A stretch of 58,591 nt of DNA from Vibrio sp. HI00D65 (GTDB lineage Bacteria > Pseudomonadota > Gammaproteobacteria > Enterobacterales > Vibrionaceae): contig NZ_LWEH01000225.1 of NCBI RefSeq assembly GCF_001635455.1, forward strand, positions 1 through 58,591, written 5' to 3'. The position numbers and the translations under genes were made by a program. Below are positions 45,420 to 53,474 of the stretch, in pieces (position 1 is the stretch's first letter; every line of letters begins with the position of its first letter). The notes below the pieces were generated by a model that ran no database searches, was not told the origin of the DNA, and saw nothing but the letters and a program-made list of their open reading frames with translations.

Positions 45420-47072
45420 TTATTGTTCTTCTTTCGGCAAATACACTGTCATGCGCGAGCCAAAGTCGTTGTTGTCGACCATTTCTAATTGCCCTTGATA
45501 GCGGTCAGTGAGCTGCTTAACCAAATACAAGCCGACACCGCGGTTTTGTTTGGCTTTACTCGACACCCCTTTTTCAGTCAGCGCATCGGTCGCTAAATGT
45601 TTGGGTAATCCACATCCTTTATCTTCCACTTCCACGATGATCTCGTTGCCAAAATCACTGATAGACACTTCAATCACTCGACGTGAAGGGACAATCTGCC
45701 CCTCTTGTTTTATCGCTGCCATCGTCGCATCAAAAGCATTGTCAACCAGGTTACCAAGAATAGTGACAACGTCATCAGCGTTCAGCCAACTTGGCAATGC
45801 CTCTAGCCTAGACCCCTCTTCAACTTTGAGTTCTAAGCCTATCTCACGTGCGCGCTCGGTTTTGCCTAGCAGCATACCCGCAATCAGTGGATCTTTTACC
45901 GTTTCTCTCAAGAACTCGATAAGGCTCTGATAGTGCGCTGTTTCTTGCCCAATCAATTGCTGAACAGATTCCAATTCACCCATCTGGATCAAGCCACTGA
46001 TCGTGTTTAGCTTGTTCTTATGCTCGTGAGTTTGTGAGCGCAATAAATCGGCATATTCTTTTGTTTGGGAAAGCTGATCCGTTAAATCACTAATCTCATC
46101 GCGCAATCGGAAACTGGATACCGCCCCTACCACTTCACCCTCTACAATGATTGTGCTTCGGTTGGCGATGATTCGTTTGTTATTGAGATACAGCTCGACG
46201 TCATGATCACTATTACCTGTCGATAGCAGCTGCTCCAAGTCACTGCCAACCAACACATCGGAAAGGCGCTGTTGATTAAGGGCGGATTCTCTGTCAATAG
46301 ATAAAATATCGCAGGCGCTTTTGTTTATTGAGCGCAAAATACCGTTCTTATCGATACTTAAAATGCCCTCTTTCACGGTACTCATGGTCACATCAAGTTC
46401 TACGTATAAGCGGCCTATTTCTTCTGGTTCAAACCCCAAAATAGCGCGTTGAAAACGACGAGAAACGTAGCTTGAAATAAGAGCGTTGACCGCGACCACC
46501 AGCAATGCCATCACAATCAAAAAAGCCAAATAAGGTTCAATTCTGTCTTGGAGGGAATCTAAAAGATAACCGACCGAGACAACACCAATTATCGTGCCAT
46601 CAGCATCTTTTACCGCTGATTTACCACGTACTGAAAAACCCAGAGAGCCTTTCGCGGTCGACACATAAGACTCCCCATGCACCAAAGCCTTTTGGTTATC
46701 GCCTCCTCGCATTGGTTTGCCAAGCCTGTCGTCATAGGGGTGAATCAAACGAACGCCCTTTTCGTCACCGACAACGATAAATGCAGCACCAATCAGCTGA
46801 GTAAGTTTTCGGAATTTGGCTTGGGTTTCTTCAGAAAGAATATGAGGGGTACCGTTCGAGTTTAAGGTTCCATTTTCTTGAATAATGCGTGTCACAAGCG
46901 GTGACTCAGCAAGGAAATCAGCAACACCGAGCGCTTTCAAGCCCATCTCTTGCTCTTGAGATTGTTTGATATAAGCAAAGCCTGCTGCTGAAAGTATCAA
47001 CAGCTCAACAAGGCCAGTGACCGTCATGATAATCAGCAACCTTTTTCTGAAGCTGATACTACTCCATTTCAT
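45420..47072 (-). CDS. CitA/DcuS-family sensor histidine kinase
   Basis: 550 aa. Membrane segments at about 11-34 and 181-203 enclose a periplasmic PAS-like/sCache sensor domain (IIQENGTL; GAAFIVVGDEKGVRLIHPYDDRLGKP; GSLGFSVRGKSAVKD; GIIGVVSVGYLL type), the citrate/dicarboxylate sensor fold. A cytoplasmic PAS follows (GILSIDKNGILRSINKSAC). The SpoB-like dimerisation motif is THEHKNKLNTISGLIQMG with phospho-His H349. The ATPase has N-box LGNLVDNAFDA and G-boxes EDKGCGLP and RGVGLYLVKQL. Operon with the CitB-like regulator. Confidence 0.92.
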   Translation of the reverse strand: MKWSSISFRKRLLIIMTVTGLVELLILSAAGFAYIKQSQEQEMGLKALGVADFLAESPLVTRIIQENGTLNSNGTPHILSEETQAKFRKLTQLIGAAFIVVGDEKGVRLIHPYDDRLGKPMRGGDNQKALVHGESYVSTAKGSLGFSVRGKSAVKDADGTIIGVVSVGYLLDSLQDRIEPYLAFLIVMALLVVAVNALISSYVSRRFQRAILGFEPEEIGRLYVELDVTMSTVKEGILSIDKNGILRSINKSACDILSIDRESALNQQRLSDVLVGSDLEQLLSTGNSDHDVELYLNNKRIIANRSTIIVEGEVVGAVSSFRLRDEISDLTDQLSQTKEYADLLRSQTHEHKNKLNTISGLIQMGELESVQQLIGQETAHYQSLIEFLRETVKDPLIAGMLLGKTERAREIGLELKVEEGSRLEALPSWLNADDVVTILGNLVDNAFDATMAAIKQEGQIVPSRRVIEVSISDFGNEIIVEVEDKGCGLPKHLATDALTEKGVSSKAKQNRGVGLYLVKQLTDRYQGQLEMVDNNDFGSRMTVYLPKEEQ

Positions 47073-47272
47073 ATAAATCCGTCCCTAGTGCTCAGCTAGC
47101 AATGTTAACACTAAGTTAATCAAAGCACCTTTACGCCAATCCGAATTTGTGACTATTGCGCAACTAAATAAATAACCAGATTAATAATTGATATCCCTTT
47201 ATGTTCGATACTCGCGCCAATCGTTCGTTTTTAGAACGGATTAGGTGAAAAGCTTAAATATTCGAACAAATA

Positions 47273-47335
47273 TTGAGCTAGATCACTAAGGTTTTAGGTG
47301 TTTTTTAGGTTGTTCAAAATAAATTCAATTATAAT
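47273..47335 (+). promoter_or_regulatory. Candidate class I CRP-dependent promoter
   Basis: TTGA-GCTAGA-TCAC (47273-47286) matches seven of eight core bases of the CRP site GTGA-N6-TCAC. A perfect TATAAT is at 47330-47335, with only a weak -35 (AGGTTG, 47307-47312). The CRP centre would be near -62 of the predicted transcription start, the usual class I position. Confidence 0.45.
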
Positions 47336-47674
47336 GGTTGCATATGCAGGAATTTAACGTTGCTGAGTGACGAGTCTTTGTTTGAAGACCACGGTTTGCA
47401 CTCATTTTGCAGTTAACAAACAGGCAACACTTTTTGAGTTACAGGACTTGTCAGCCAAAAAAGAAGGGCGAGCTGTCTTATCTCTAATGTGCATCATTCC
47501 GCACTATTAATATTTGACTAACAATCCAACAGTGATTCGTTAGATAGGAAGTAACTGACAAAACAACCCTTTATAACCAATAAGGAAGAGCTTCAGCAAT
47601 CGCTCAATGGCAACGCCTGATAGAAACCGGATAAAAACATAACGTATAAACATTGTTGAAAAGGAAACCAGACA

Positions 47675-47902
47675 ATGAAACGCGATACTTTTGGAATCTG
47701 CCTTACAAAGGCTATGCTGTTCAAAAACTTACAATCGACTTTTACTCATGTCAGAGCATATGAGAAGAACGAGACTTCCCCTCTCGATCTAAAAGTGTTG
47801 TTAGCTTTCCCGCAAATGTCAGGTAGAGATTTATTACAAACGATGCAAAGTTCAAGACATTTGGTGTGGCGCGCTGACCACCATTGCCCAAGCTTTAAAT
47901 AG
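47675..47902 (+). CDS. Possible small protein, 75 codons
   Basis: The ATG at 47675 follows AAGGAAA at 47660-47666, a good ribosome binding site. The product is mildly basic with no signal peptide, membrane segment or known motif (MKRDTFGICLTKAMLF...HVRAYEKNE). A strong terminator follows about 45 bp later, and a CRP-type promoter could lie about 330 bp upstream. It may be a real accessory small protein, a leader, or chance coding within a noncoding transcript. Confidence 0.35.
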   Translation: MKRDTFGICLTKAMLFKNLQSTFTHVRAYEKNETSPLDLKVLLAFPQMSGRDLLQTMQSSRHLVWRADHHCPSFK

Positions 47903-47944
47903 CACCCGCAATTTGTAGTAATTTCTTCTATACTGAACTTAAAG

Positions 47945-47969
47945 AGCACGATTGGTCGTGCTTTTTTTG
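47945..47969 (+). terminator. Strong rho-independent terminator
   Basis: AGCACGA (47945-47951) / TCGTGCT (47956-47962), loop TTGG, then an eight-T run. Confidence 0.9.
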
Positions 47970-48086
47970 TTTCTTTGTCTTAAGCCACTAAATCCTCAAT
48001 AGCATTCACATTGTGTTAACGATTGATTAGGTTATTTGCCCACATGAGGTAATCTGTTCAAGACAAATGATGATCCCCCTGTTAAC

Positions 48087-48106
48087 ATTAGAGTTAATAC
48101 TCTAAT
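48087..48106. promoter_or_regulatory. Perfect palindrome at the head of the efflux operon
   Basis: ATTAGAGTTAATACTCTAAT has 8-bp arms around TTAA/TAAT and ends 10 bp before the first start codon. This looks like an operator for a dimeric repressor of TetR, MarR or LysR type. No regulator gene is adjacent. Confidence 0.55.
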
Positions 48107-48116
48107 TTGGTAATTA

Positions 48117-49565
48117 ATGCAGATGACCAAACCGACATTCCGATGCCTTGCGATTGCCAGTATCCTTTTCGGTACTATCAGTACGTCAAGCTATGCAGCC
48201 CCGCTCACTTTTTCTGAGGCATGGCAAATTCTCCAAGAGAACAACAATTCTCTTGCGTCTCAACAAGCTAATGTTGAGCGTTATCAACACCTCCAAAATG
48301 CAACTGGAAGCCTCAACCTGCCTTCAGTGACGCTCGGTGCTAACTACACTCACCTTGATAGTGATGTGACCATCAATGGTGAACAGTTCGCTGACAGCTT
48401 GAGTGGTGTACCCTCTATTGGTCTCCCTGTTCCTCCTCAAATTATCAGTGCGCTCGGTGGCATTACCTCAACTATTACCGAGCAAGATATCTTCAGTTCT
48501 TCTATTCGTGCAGTATGGCCTATTTTTACAGGTGGTCGAATTACCGCGGCACAAACGGCTGCTGAAGGTAAAAGCGAAGAAGCACAAAGCCAACTCTTGA
48601 TGGAAAAGCAGGCTCGCTACGAAGACTTAAGCAAATACTACTTCTCAGTGATCTTAGCTGAAGATGTCTTAGAAACGCGTCGAGCAGTCGAAGCTGGCTT
48701 AACTCAACATCGTGACTTTGCTATTAAGCTTGAGCAACAAGGTCAAATTGCACGAGTAGAACGCCTACAAGCAGACGCTTCTCTAGATAAAGCGGTAGTG
48801 GAACGCACCAAAGCTGAAAATGATCTTAAGATTGCTCAATTAGCCCTTACCCAAATTCTTGGTCAAAGCCAAAGCGTTGAACCTTCTGAGCAACTGTTTA
48901 TCAACAAAAACCTACCTCATATGGATGTGTTTATTGATCAAACATTGATGACTTATCCGGGCCTAAAAATTCTCGATGCGAAAGAGAAGCAAGCAAGTAG
49001 CTTAATCAAAGCAGAAAAAGGCAAGTACTACCCAGAGGTTTACCTATACGGAGATTACAACCTCTATGAAGACGATTCACTCGCCAGCGAAATGAAACCA
49101 GATTGGTTAGTCGGAATCGGTGTTAACGTGCCACTACTCGACACTTCAGGTCGTTCAGACAAAGTGGCGGCTGCGCACAGTGCAGTATCGCAAGTTAAAT
49201 TCCTAAAGTCGCAAGCGAAGCAAGATTTAACCGTGTTGGTGCAAAAGACCTATCTCGAAGCAAACCAAGCTATTGAAGAAGTCCAAGGACTAAACTCTAG
49301 CTTATCGCTAGCTCAAGAGAATCTGCTACTTCGCAAAAAAGCCTTCACTCAAGGGCTCTCTAACTCGTTAGAGGTGGTTGACGCTGAGCTATACCTTGCG
49401 AGCATCAAAACACAGCAATCTGCTGCACGATTTAAATACCTTATCTCTCTCAACAAGCTTTTAGCGCTCAGCAGCGAAATGAATGCTTATGCGAGCTACT
49501 TAACTTCTTCTGTCACGTCTGATTTCGACTCAAAAACAGACACCGCTAGCCAGTCAAAAGGATAA
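48117..49565 (+). CDS. TolC-family outer-membrane efflux protein
   Basis: 482 aa with signal peptide (IASILFGTISTSSYA, mature APLTFSEAW). OEP family repeats are visible: LTFSEAWQILQENNNSLASQQANVERYQ and, in the second half, LSLAQENLLLRKKAFTQGLSNSLEVVDAELYLASI. Start ATG 48117 or 48123; neither has a ribosome binding site, so the mRNA may be nearly leaderless, given the palindrome directly upstream. First of four genes forming a tripartite exporter; 3 bp to the next ATG. Confidence 0.9.
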   Translation: MQMTKPTFRCLAIASILFGTISTSSYAAPLTFSEAWQILQENNNSLASQQANVERYQHLQNATGSLNLPSVTLGANYTHLDSDVTINGEQFADSLSGVPSIGLPVPPQIISALGGITSTITEQDIFSSSIRAVWPIFTGGRITAAQTAAEGKSEEAQSQLLMEKQARYEDLSKYYFSVILAEDVLETRRAVEAGLTQHRDFAIKLEQQGQIARVERLQADASLDKAVVERTKAENDLKIAQLALTQILGQSQSVEPSEQLFINKNLPHMDVFIDQTLMTYPGLKILDAKEKQASSLIKAEKGKYYPEVYLYGDYNLYEDDSLASEMKPDWLVGIGVNVPLLDTSGRSDKVAAAHSAVSQVKFLKSQAKQDLTVLVQKTYLEANQAIEEVQGLNSSLSLAQENLLLRKKAFTQGLSNSLEVVDAELYLASIKTQQSAARFKYLISLNKLLALSSEMNAYASYLTSSVTSDFDSKTDTASQSKG

Positions 49566-49568
49566 TTC

Positions 49569-50543
49569 ATGAAACCTATTAAGCCTCTTCTCCTATCTAT
49601 AGTTGGTATCGGCATTGTTGGCTGGGTCGGATACAGTTTTTACCAAGCGTACCAACCTCAGCCCGTAAAGCTTCAAGGCCAAATCGATGCTCAGCAATAC
49701 AGTATCTCTTCAAAAGTGCCAGGCCGAATTGACGAAGTATTTGTGCGCAAAGGCGACTCTGTTGAGAAAGGTGAATTGATCTTTTCTCTTCTGAGCCCAG
49801 AAATTGACGCAAAGTTAGAACAAGCTAAAGCAGGTGAAAAAGCGGCTGGTGCTCTGGCTCAAGAAGCAGAAAATGGCGCACGAACTCAACAAATCCAAGC
49901 TGCCAAAGACCAATGGCTGAAAGCCAAAGCAGCCGCTGATTTAATGGAAAAAACCTACCAGCGAGTAAACAACCTTTACAACGATGGCGTAGTCGCGGAG
50001 CAAAAGCGTGATGAAGCCAAGACACAGTGGCAAGCAGCAAAATATACAGAAAGCGCAGCTTTCCAGATGTATCAGCTAGCACAGGAAGGTGCTCGTGATG
50101 AGACCAAAGTGGCTGCCGCTCAAAAAGCATTGATGGCCGCTGGTGCAGTTGCTGAAGTCGAAGCTTATGCAAAGGACACACAGATCCACAGCTGGTTCAG
50201 CGGTGAGGTATCTCAAGTGCTACTGAGTAGCGGTGAGTTAGCGCCACAAGGGTTTCCAGTTGTCACTGTGATCGATACTAAAGACGCATGGGCGGTTCTT
50301 AACGTTCGTGAAGATATGCTCAAGCACTTTGAGAAAGGCGCACAATTTAAAGCTTACCTACCCGCTTTAGATAAGTCGCTGACTTTCCAAGTGACGCATA
50401 TTGCTGTTATGGGTGATTTTGCAACTTGGCGTTCAACCGATGCTGCGCAAGGCTTTGACTTACGTACATTTGAAGTAGAAGCACGCCCTGTAGATACAAG
50501 CGAAACACTGCGCATGGGTATGAGCCTTGTGGTTGAGCTTTAG
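49569..50543 (+). CDS. HlyD/MFP-family periplasmic adaptor
   Basis: 324 aa with one N-terminal membrane anchor (LLLSIVGIGIVGWVGYSFY). The biotinyl-lipoyl half motifs flank a long Ala/Gln-rich coiled coil (SSKVPGRIDEVFVRKGDSVEKGELIFSL ... AEVEAYAKDTQIHSWFSGEVSQVLLSSGELAPQGFPVVTV). Links the inner-membrane permeases to the TolC-like duct. Lies 3 bp behind the TolC-type gene and 7 bp before the first permease gene. Confidence 0.9.
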   Translation: MKPIKPLLLSIVGIGIVGWVGYSFYQAYQPQPVKLQGQIDAQQYSISSKVPGRIDEVFVRKGDSVEKGELIFSLLSPEIDAKLEQAKAGEKAAGALAQEAENGARTQQIQAAKDQWLKAKAAADLMEKTYQRVNNLYNDGVVAEQKRDEAKTQWQAAKYTESAAFQMYQLAQEGARDETKVAAAQKALMAAGAVAEVEAYAKDTQIHSWFSGEVSQVLLSSGELAPQGFPVVTVIDTKDAWAVLNVREDMLKHFEKGAQFKAYLPALDKSLTFQVTHIAVMGDFATWRSTDAAQGFDLRTFEVEARPVDTSETLRMGMSLVVEL

Positions 50544-50550
50544 GTGACGT

Positions 50551-51759
50551 ATGTCTGCTAATTCTCACTTCCCAGAGCATCACAAAGCGAAAAGCAATTT
50601 GCTTAGACAGTGGGCTATTCTTCGTAAAGACAAGTGGCTACTGTCGTGCTTAACTTGGATACCCTTGCTGCTTGCTGCAAGTATCTGGCTGATCTTCTCA
50701 CAAGGCATCGCCCGTGATTTGCCTGTTGCCCTAGTTGACCTAGAACACAGCCAAATTTCACAGCAGTTTACTCGCTTAATCGATGCGTCACCTACCCTTC
50801 AGGTCACTCAGAAATACAGCTCCGCAAGTGAAGCAGCTAAAGCCATGATTGAACGTGATATCTACGGCTATGTTGTTATACCTAGACACTTTGACCGAGA
50901 CCTTTACCTTGGGCTCAACCCGCAGGTATCCGTGTTCTACAACAGCCAGTTTATATTGATTGGTAAACTGGTAAATTCGGCTCTACTGCAAGCTCAGGGC
51001 ACGTTCAACGCTCAACTCGAAGTGGTTAGACAGCTTTCACACGGAGACACCACGGTACAATCTGCATTGGGGCAAGCTGTCACAGTACAAAGCCAAATCA
51101 CCCCATTGTTTAACAAGAACACCAGTTACGCTCAGTTCTTGGTATCTGCCGTTATTCCTGCTTTATGGCAGATCATGATTGTAGTGGGAACAATTTTGAT
51201 ATTGACTGCAAATGTACGGGCGCGTGGGCTAAAAGCATGGTTATCTCACTCCCCTGTTAAGTCACTTGCATCGACGTTGACCCCTTATGTTGTGCTGTTT
51301 TTGGGGTTCGGTATTGCCTTTAGTTTTTGGTTTTATCGCCTTTTGGAGTGGCCATTTAACGGCAGCTTTATGGCATTAACCATTGCACAGCTACTAACGG
51401 TTATTAGTTGTGTCATTATGGGTTGCTTGTTCTTCTTCTTGACGCTTGATCCAGCAAGAGCGATGAGTTTCGCTGGCGCATTTACGGCACCAAGTTTTGC
51501 CTTTATGGGAATCACCTTCCCTGTCACAGACATGAATACGGCAGCCCAAGTTTGGAGAAGTCTATTGCCTGTTAGCCATTACATTGAAGTACAAACGGCT
51601 CAGTCCAGTTACGGTGTGAGCGCTGCGCAATCACTGATGAAGCTCACTTCAATGTTTTGGTATGTTGTTCCTGCTCTTGTGGTGGTCTTGTTGATTAAAA
51701 AGCACTTAGCGCAAGCAGCACAGTCGACACAAGCAGAACATCAAGGAGTAAATCAATGA
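50551..51759 (+). CDS. ABC-2-type permease, first subunit
   Basis: 402 aa, ABC-2 (YhiI/YbhS/YbhR-like) topology: one N-terminal membrane segment, an extracytoplasmic domain of about 130 residues (VALVDLEHSQISQQFTRLIDASPTLQV, DIYGYVVIPRHFDRDL), then five membrane segments with PALWQIMIVVGTILI and FAGAFTAPSFAFMGITFPVTDMN. No ATP-binding domain is present. Its stop overlaps the next start (ATGA at 51756-51759), coupling the two permeases. Confidence 0.88.
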   Translation: MSANSHFPEHHKAKSNLLRQWAILRKDKWLLSCLTWIPLLLAASIWLIFSQGIARDLPVALVDLEHSQISQQFTRLIDASPTLQVTQKYSSASEAAKAMIERDIYGYVVIPRHFDRDLYLGLNPQVSVFYNSQFILIGKLVNSALLQAQGTFNAQLEVVRQLSHGDTTVQSALGQAVTVQSQITPLFNKNTSYAQFLVSAVIPALWQIMIVVGTILILTANVRARGLKAWLSHSPVKSLASTLTPYVVLFLGFGIAFSFWFYRLLEWPFNGSFMALTIAQLLTVISCVIMGCLFFFLTLDPARAMSFAGAFTAPSFAFMGITFPVTDMNTAAQVWRSLLPVSHYIEVQTAQSSYGVSAAQSLMKLTSMFWYVVPALVVVLLIKKHLAQAAQSTQAEHQGVNQ

Positions 51760-52925
51760 GCTTTACTCAATTGCTAAAACAAGAATTACTGGCGGTTCTT
51801 CGTAACCCTGTTGTATTGCTGACGGTATTTGGTGGTGTGGTCTTTTACTCATTCTTGTACCCGCTGCCCTACGCCAATCAAGTACCTCAACAATTGAAGG
51901 CATCAGTGGTGAACCTAGACAAGAGCCAAAGTAGCTACCACTTGGAGCGAATGGTCGATGCGACCTCTCAAATTGATTTGGTTCGCCGTGACTCCACTAT
52001 CGCTGACGCAAAACAGGCTGTGCTTAACCAAGAAATTGGTGGGTTCATCGTCATTCCTGAAGACTTCTACAGAGACCTACTTCTAGGGAAAAGTCCAACG
52101 CTCTCTTATGCAGGCGATGCGTCTTACTTCTTGGTTTATGGCACTATAGTTGAAGGGCTTACGAAGGCTGGCGGTACGCTAGCGGCACAAGTAAAGGTCA
52201 GCCACCTCTTAATTGAAGGCATGCCTTTAGAGTCCGCTGCCAAGGGTTACAGTGCATTTAGCTTGAATCTAAAACCTACTTTCAATAGTCGTATGGGATA
52301 CATCGATTACGTGGTTCCGGCTGTCTTTGTGTTGATCCTTCAACAAACTTTAGCTATGGCATCCGGGTTGGTTGGTGCGACACAAAACGCCCAGTCTACG
52401 TTCGGTTACTGGAGTAAAACCTCTCCAGCAAAACTTATCCTTGCTCGTTGTTGCACCTTAGTAGGCATCTACTATTTACTATCTATGTACTACTTCGGCG
52501 CCAGCTTTTCGATGTACGGCATAAACTTGCTCGCCACTATTTCACAGATTTTAACCTTGTTGCTGCCCTTCTTATTGGCTAGCTGTTTGATCGGGATTTT
52601 TGTCGGAGAGTTAGTGCCAAGAAGAGAACTCGTGACTGTGGTTGTACTGATCAGTTCAATGCCGCTCATTTTCTCCTCTGGCTTTATTTGGCCTATTGAG
52701 ATGATGCCAGAATGGCTCGTACTATTATCACAATTGTTCCCAAGTACACCAGCGATTCAAGGGTTCTTAGCTTTAAACCAAATGGGCGCTTCCTGGCAAG
52801 AAGTCGCATCTCAATGGACGCTGTTATGGGGGCAAGTCGCTCTATGGGGATCGTTATTGGCGTTCAAGCTCTACCACAAGTCGAGCAAAAGCGTCGTTAA
52901 CCATGCTACCGACCATAGCCGTTGA
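51756..52925 (+). CDS. ABC-2-type permease, second subunit
   Basis: 389 aa, paralogous in plan to the preceding gene: N-terminal membrane segment (NPVVLLTVFGGVVFYSFLY), an extracytoplasmic domain (ASVVNLDKSQSSYHLERMVDA, EIGGFIVIPEDFYRDL), five C-terminal segments (VPAVFVLILQQTLAMASG; SSMPLIFSSGFIWPIEMMPEW). The pair probably forms a heterodimeric permease. No ATPase gene follows; a terminator comes directly after. Function inferred: export of an unknown lipid, drug or polymer. Confidence 0.88.
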   Translation: MSFTQLLKQELLAVLRNPVVLLTVFGGVVFYSFLYPLPYANQVPQQLKASVVNLDKSQSSYHLERMVDATSQIDLVRRDSTIADAKQAVLNQEIGGFIVIPEDFYRDLLLGKSPTLSYAGDASYFLVYGTIVEGLTKAGGTLAAQVKVSHLLIEGMPLESAAKGYSAFSLNLKPTFNSRMGYIDYVVPAVFVLILQQTLAMASGLVGATQNAQSTFGYWSKTSPAKLILARCCTLVGIYYLLSMYYFGASFSMYGINLLATISQILTLLLPFLLASCLIGIFVGELVPRRELVTVVVLISSMPLIFSSGFIWPIEMMPEWLVLLSQLFPSTPAIQGFLALNQMGASWQEVASQWTLLWGQVALWGSLLAFKLYHKSSKSVVNHATDHSR

Positions 52926-53474
52926 ACCGATTAGCCCATCGAAAACCCAAAAGCCCTAATTTAGGGCTTTTTTTTATCCTTAGCCTTAAAGCTGGCCTAA
53001 GTTCTTACGACCAGTCACCGCAAACCCACCTTCCCTGATTTAGTCTACCGAGGTAAAAACATCACAACTCAGGTTTATCAAAAGCCGTTTCAAACATAGT
53101 TACAAAGCCTACATGAGACTATTTATGCTGCAACTCTTGCTATTTTATATGCTTTTTCCAACTCAAAAATCATCAACTTATTCCCAAAAGACGACAAAAC
53201 ACGAATAATTGTAAATTTATTGTAAAAATTTCTTTGACGCCATTCGTTTTATGTATAGGGTTATCAATAAGACGTGGTGAGCCGAATATCATAGTCTTAA
53301 TGGTGCACGTGCCGAAAGGATATCCATATAAAACGTGATTAATAGTCATATTTATTTCGCATTTCGACTTGGCTACAGAGCATTTTGTTGCTACCGAAGA
53401 GATAACTAAGCTATTGAAATATAAAACAAACACAATAGAAACAAACATAATTTAATAAAAAGACAGGGAAAACC
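52926..53474. other. Intergenic region upstream of the first AGCS symporter
   Basis: 549 bp. After the efflux terminator it is AT-rich, with no coding frame that I believe. It could contain a long 5' leader for the symporter, but I recognised no riboswitch. Confidence 0.4.
52949..52977 (+). terminator. Terminator of the efflux operon
   Basis: AAAGCCCTAA / TTAGGGCTTT stem followed by a seven- to eight-T run. Confidence 0.9.

Larger units (their letters stand above)
47073..48116. other. 1-kb intergenic region with a probable independent short transcript
   Basis: No established gene. From left to right: the sensor-kinase promoter region, a CRP-like site and -10 element, an uncertain 75-codon frame (47675-47902), a strong terminator (47945-47969), and a palindrome just before the efflux operon (48087-48106). 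Confidence 0.6.

Noticed and set aside
53173..53448. 91-codon frame upstream of the first symporter
   Set aside because: Antisense to the leader, Cys/Ile-rich low-complexity text, no ribosome binding site.
53200..53474. Riboswitch in the first symporter leader (GTGCCGAAAGGATATCC-like string)
   Set aside because: Short similarity to conserved loops only; the second conserved blocks of lysine or glycine riboswitches are absent.
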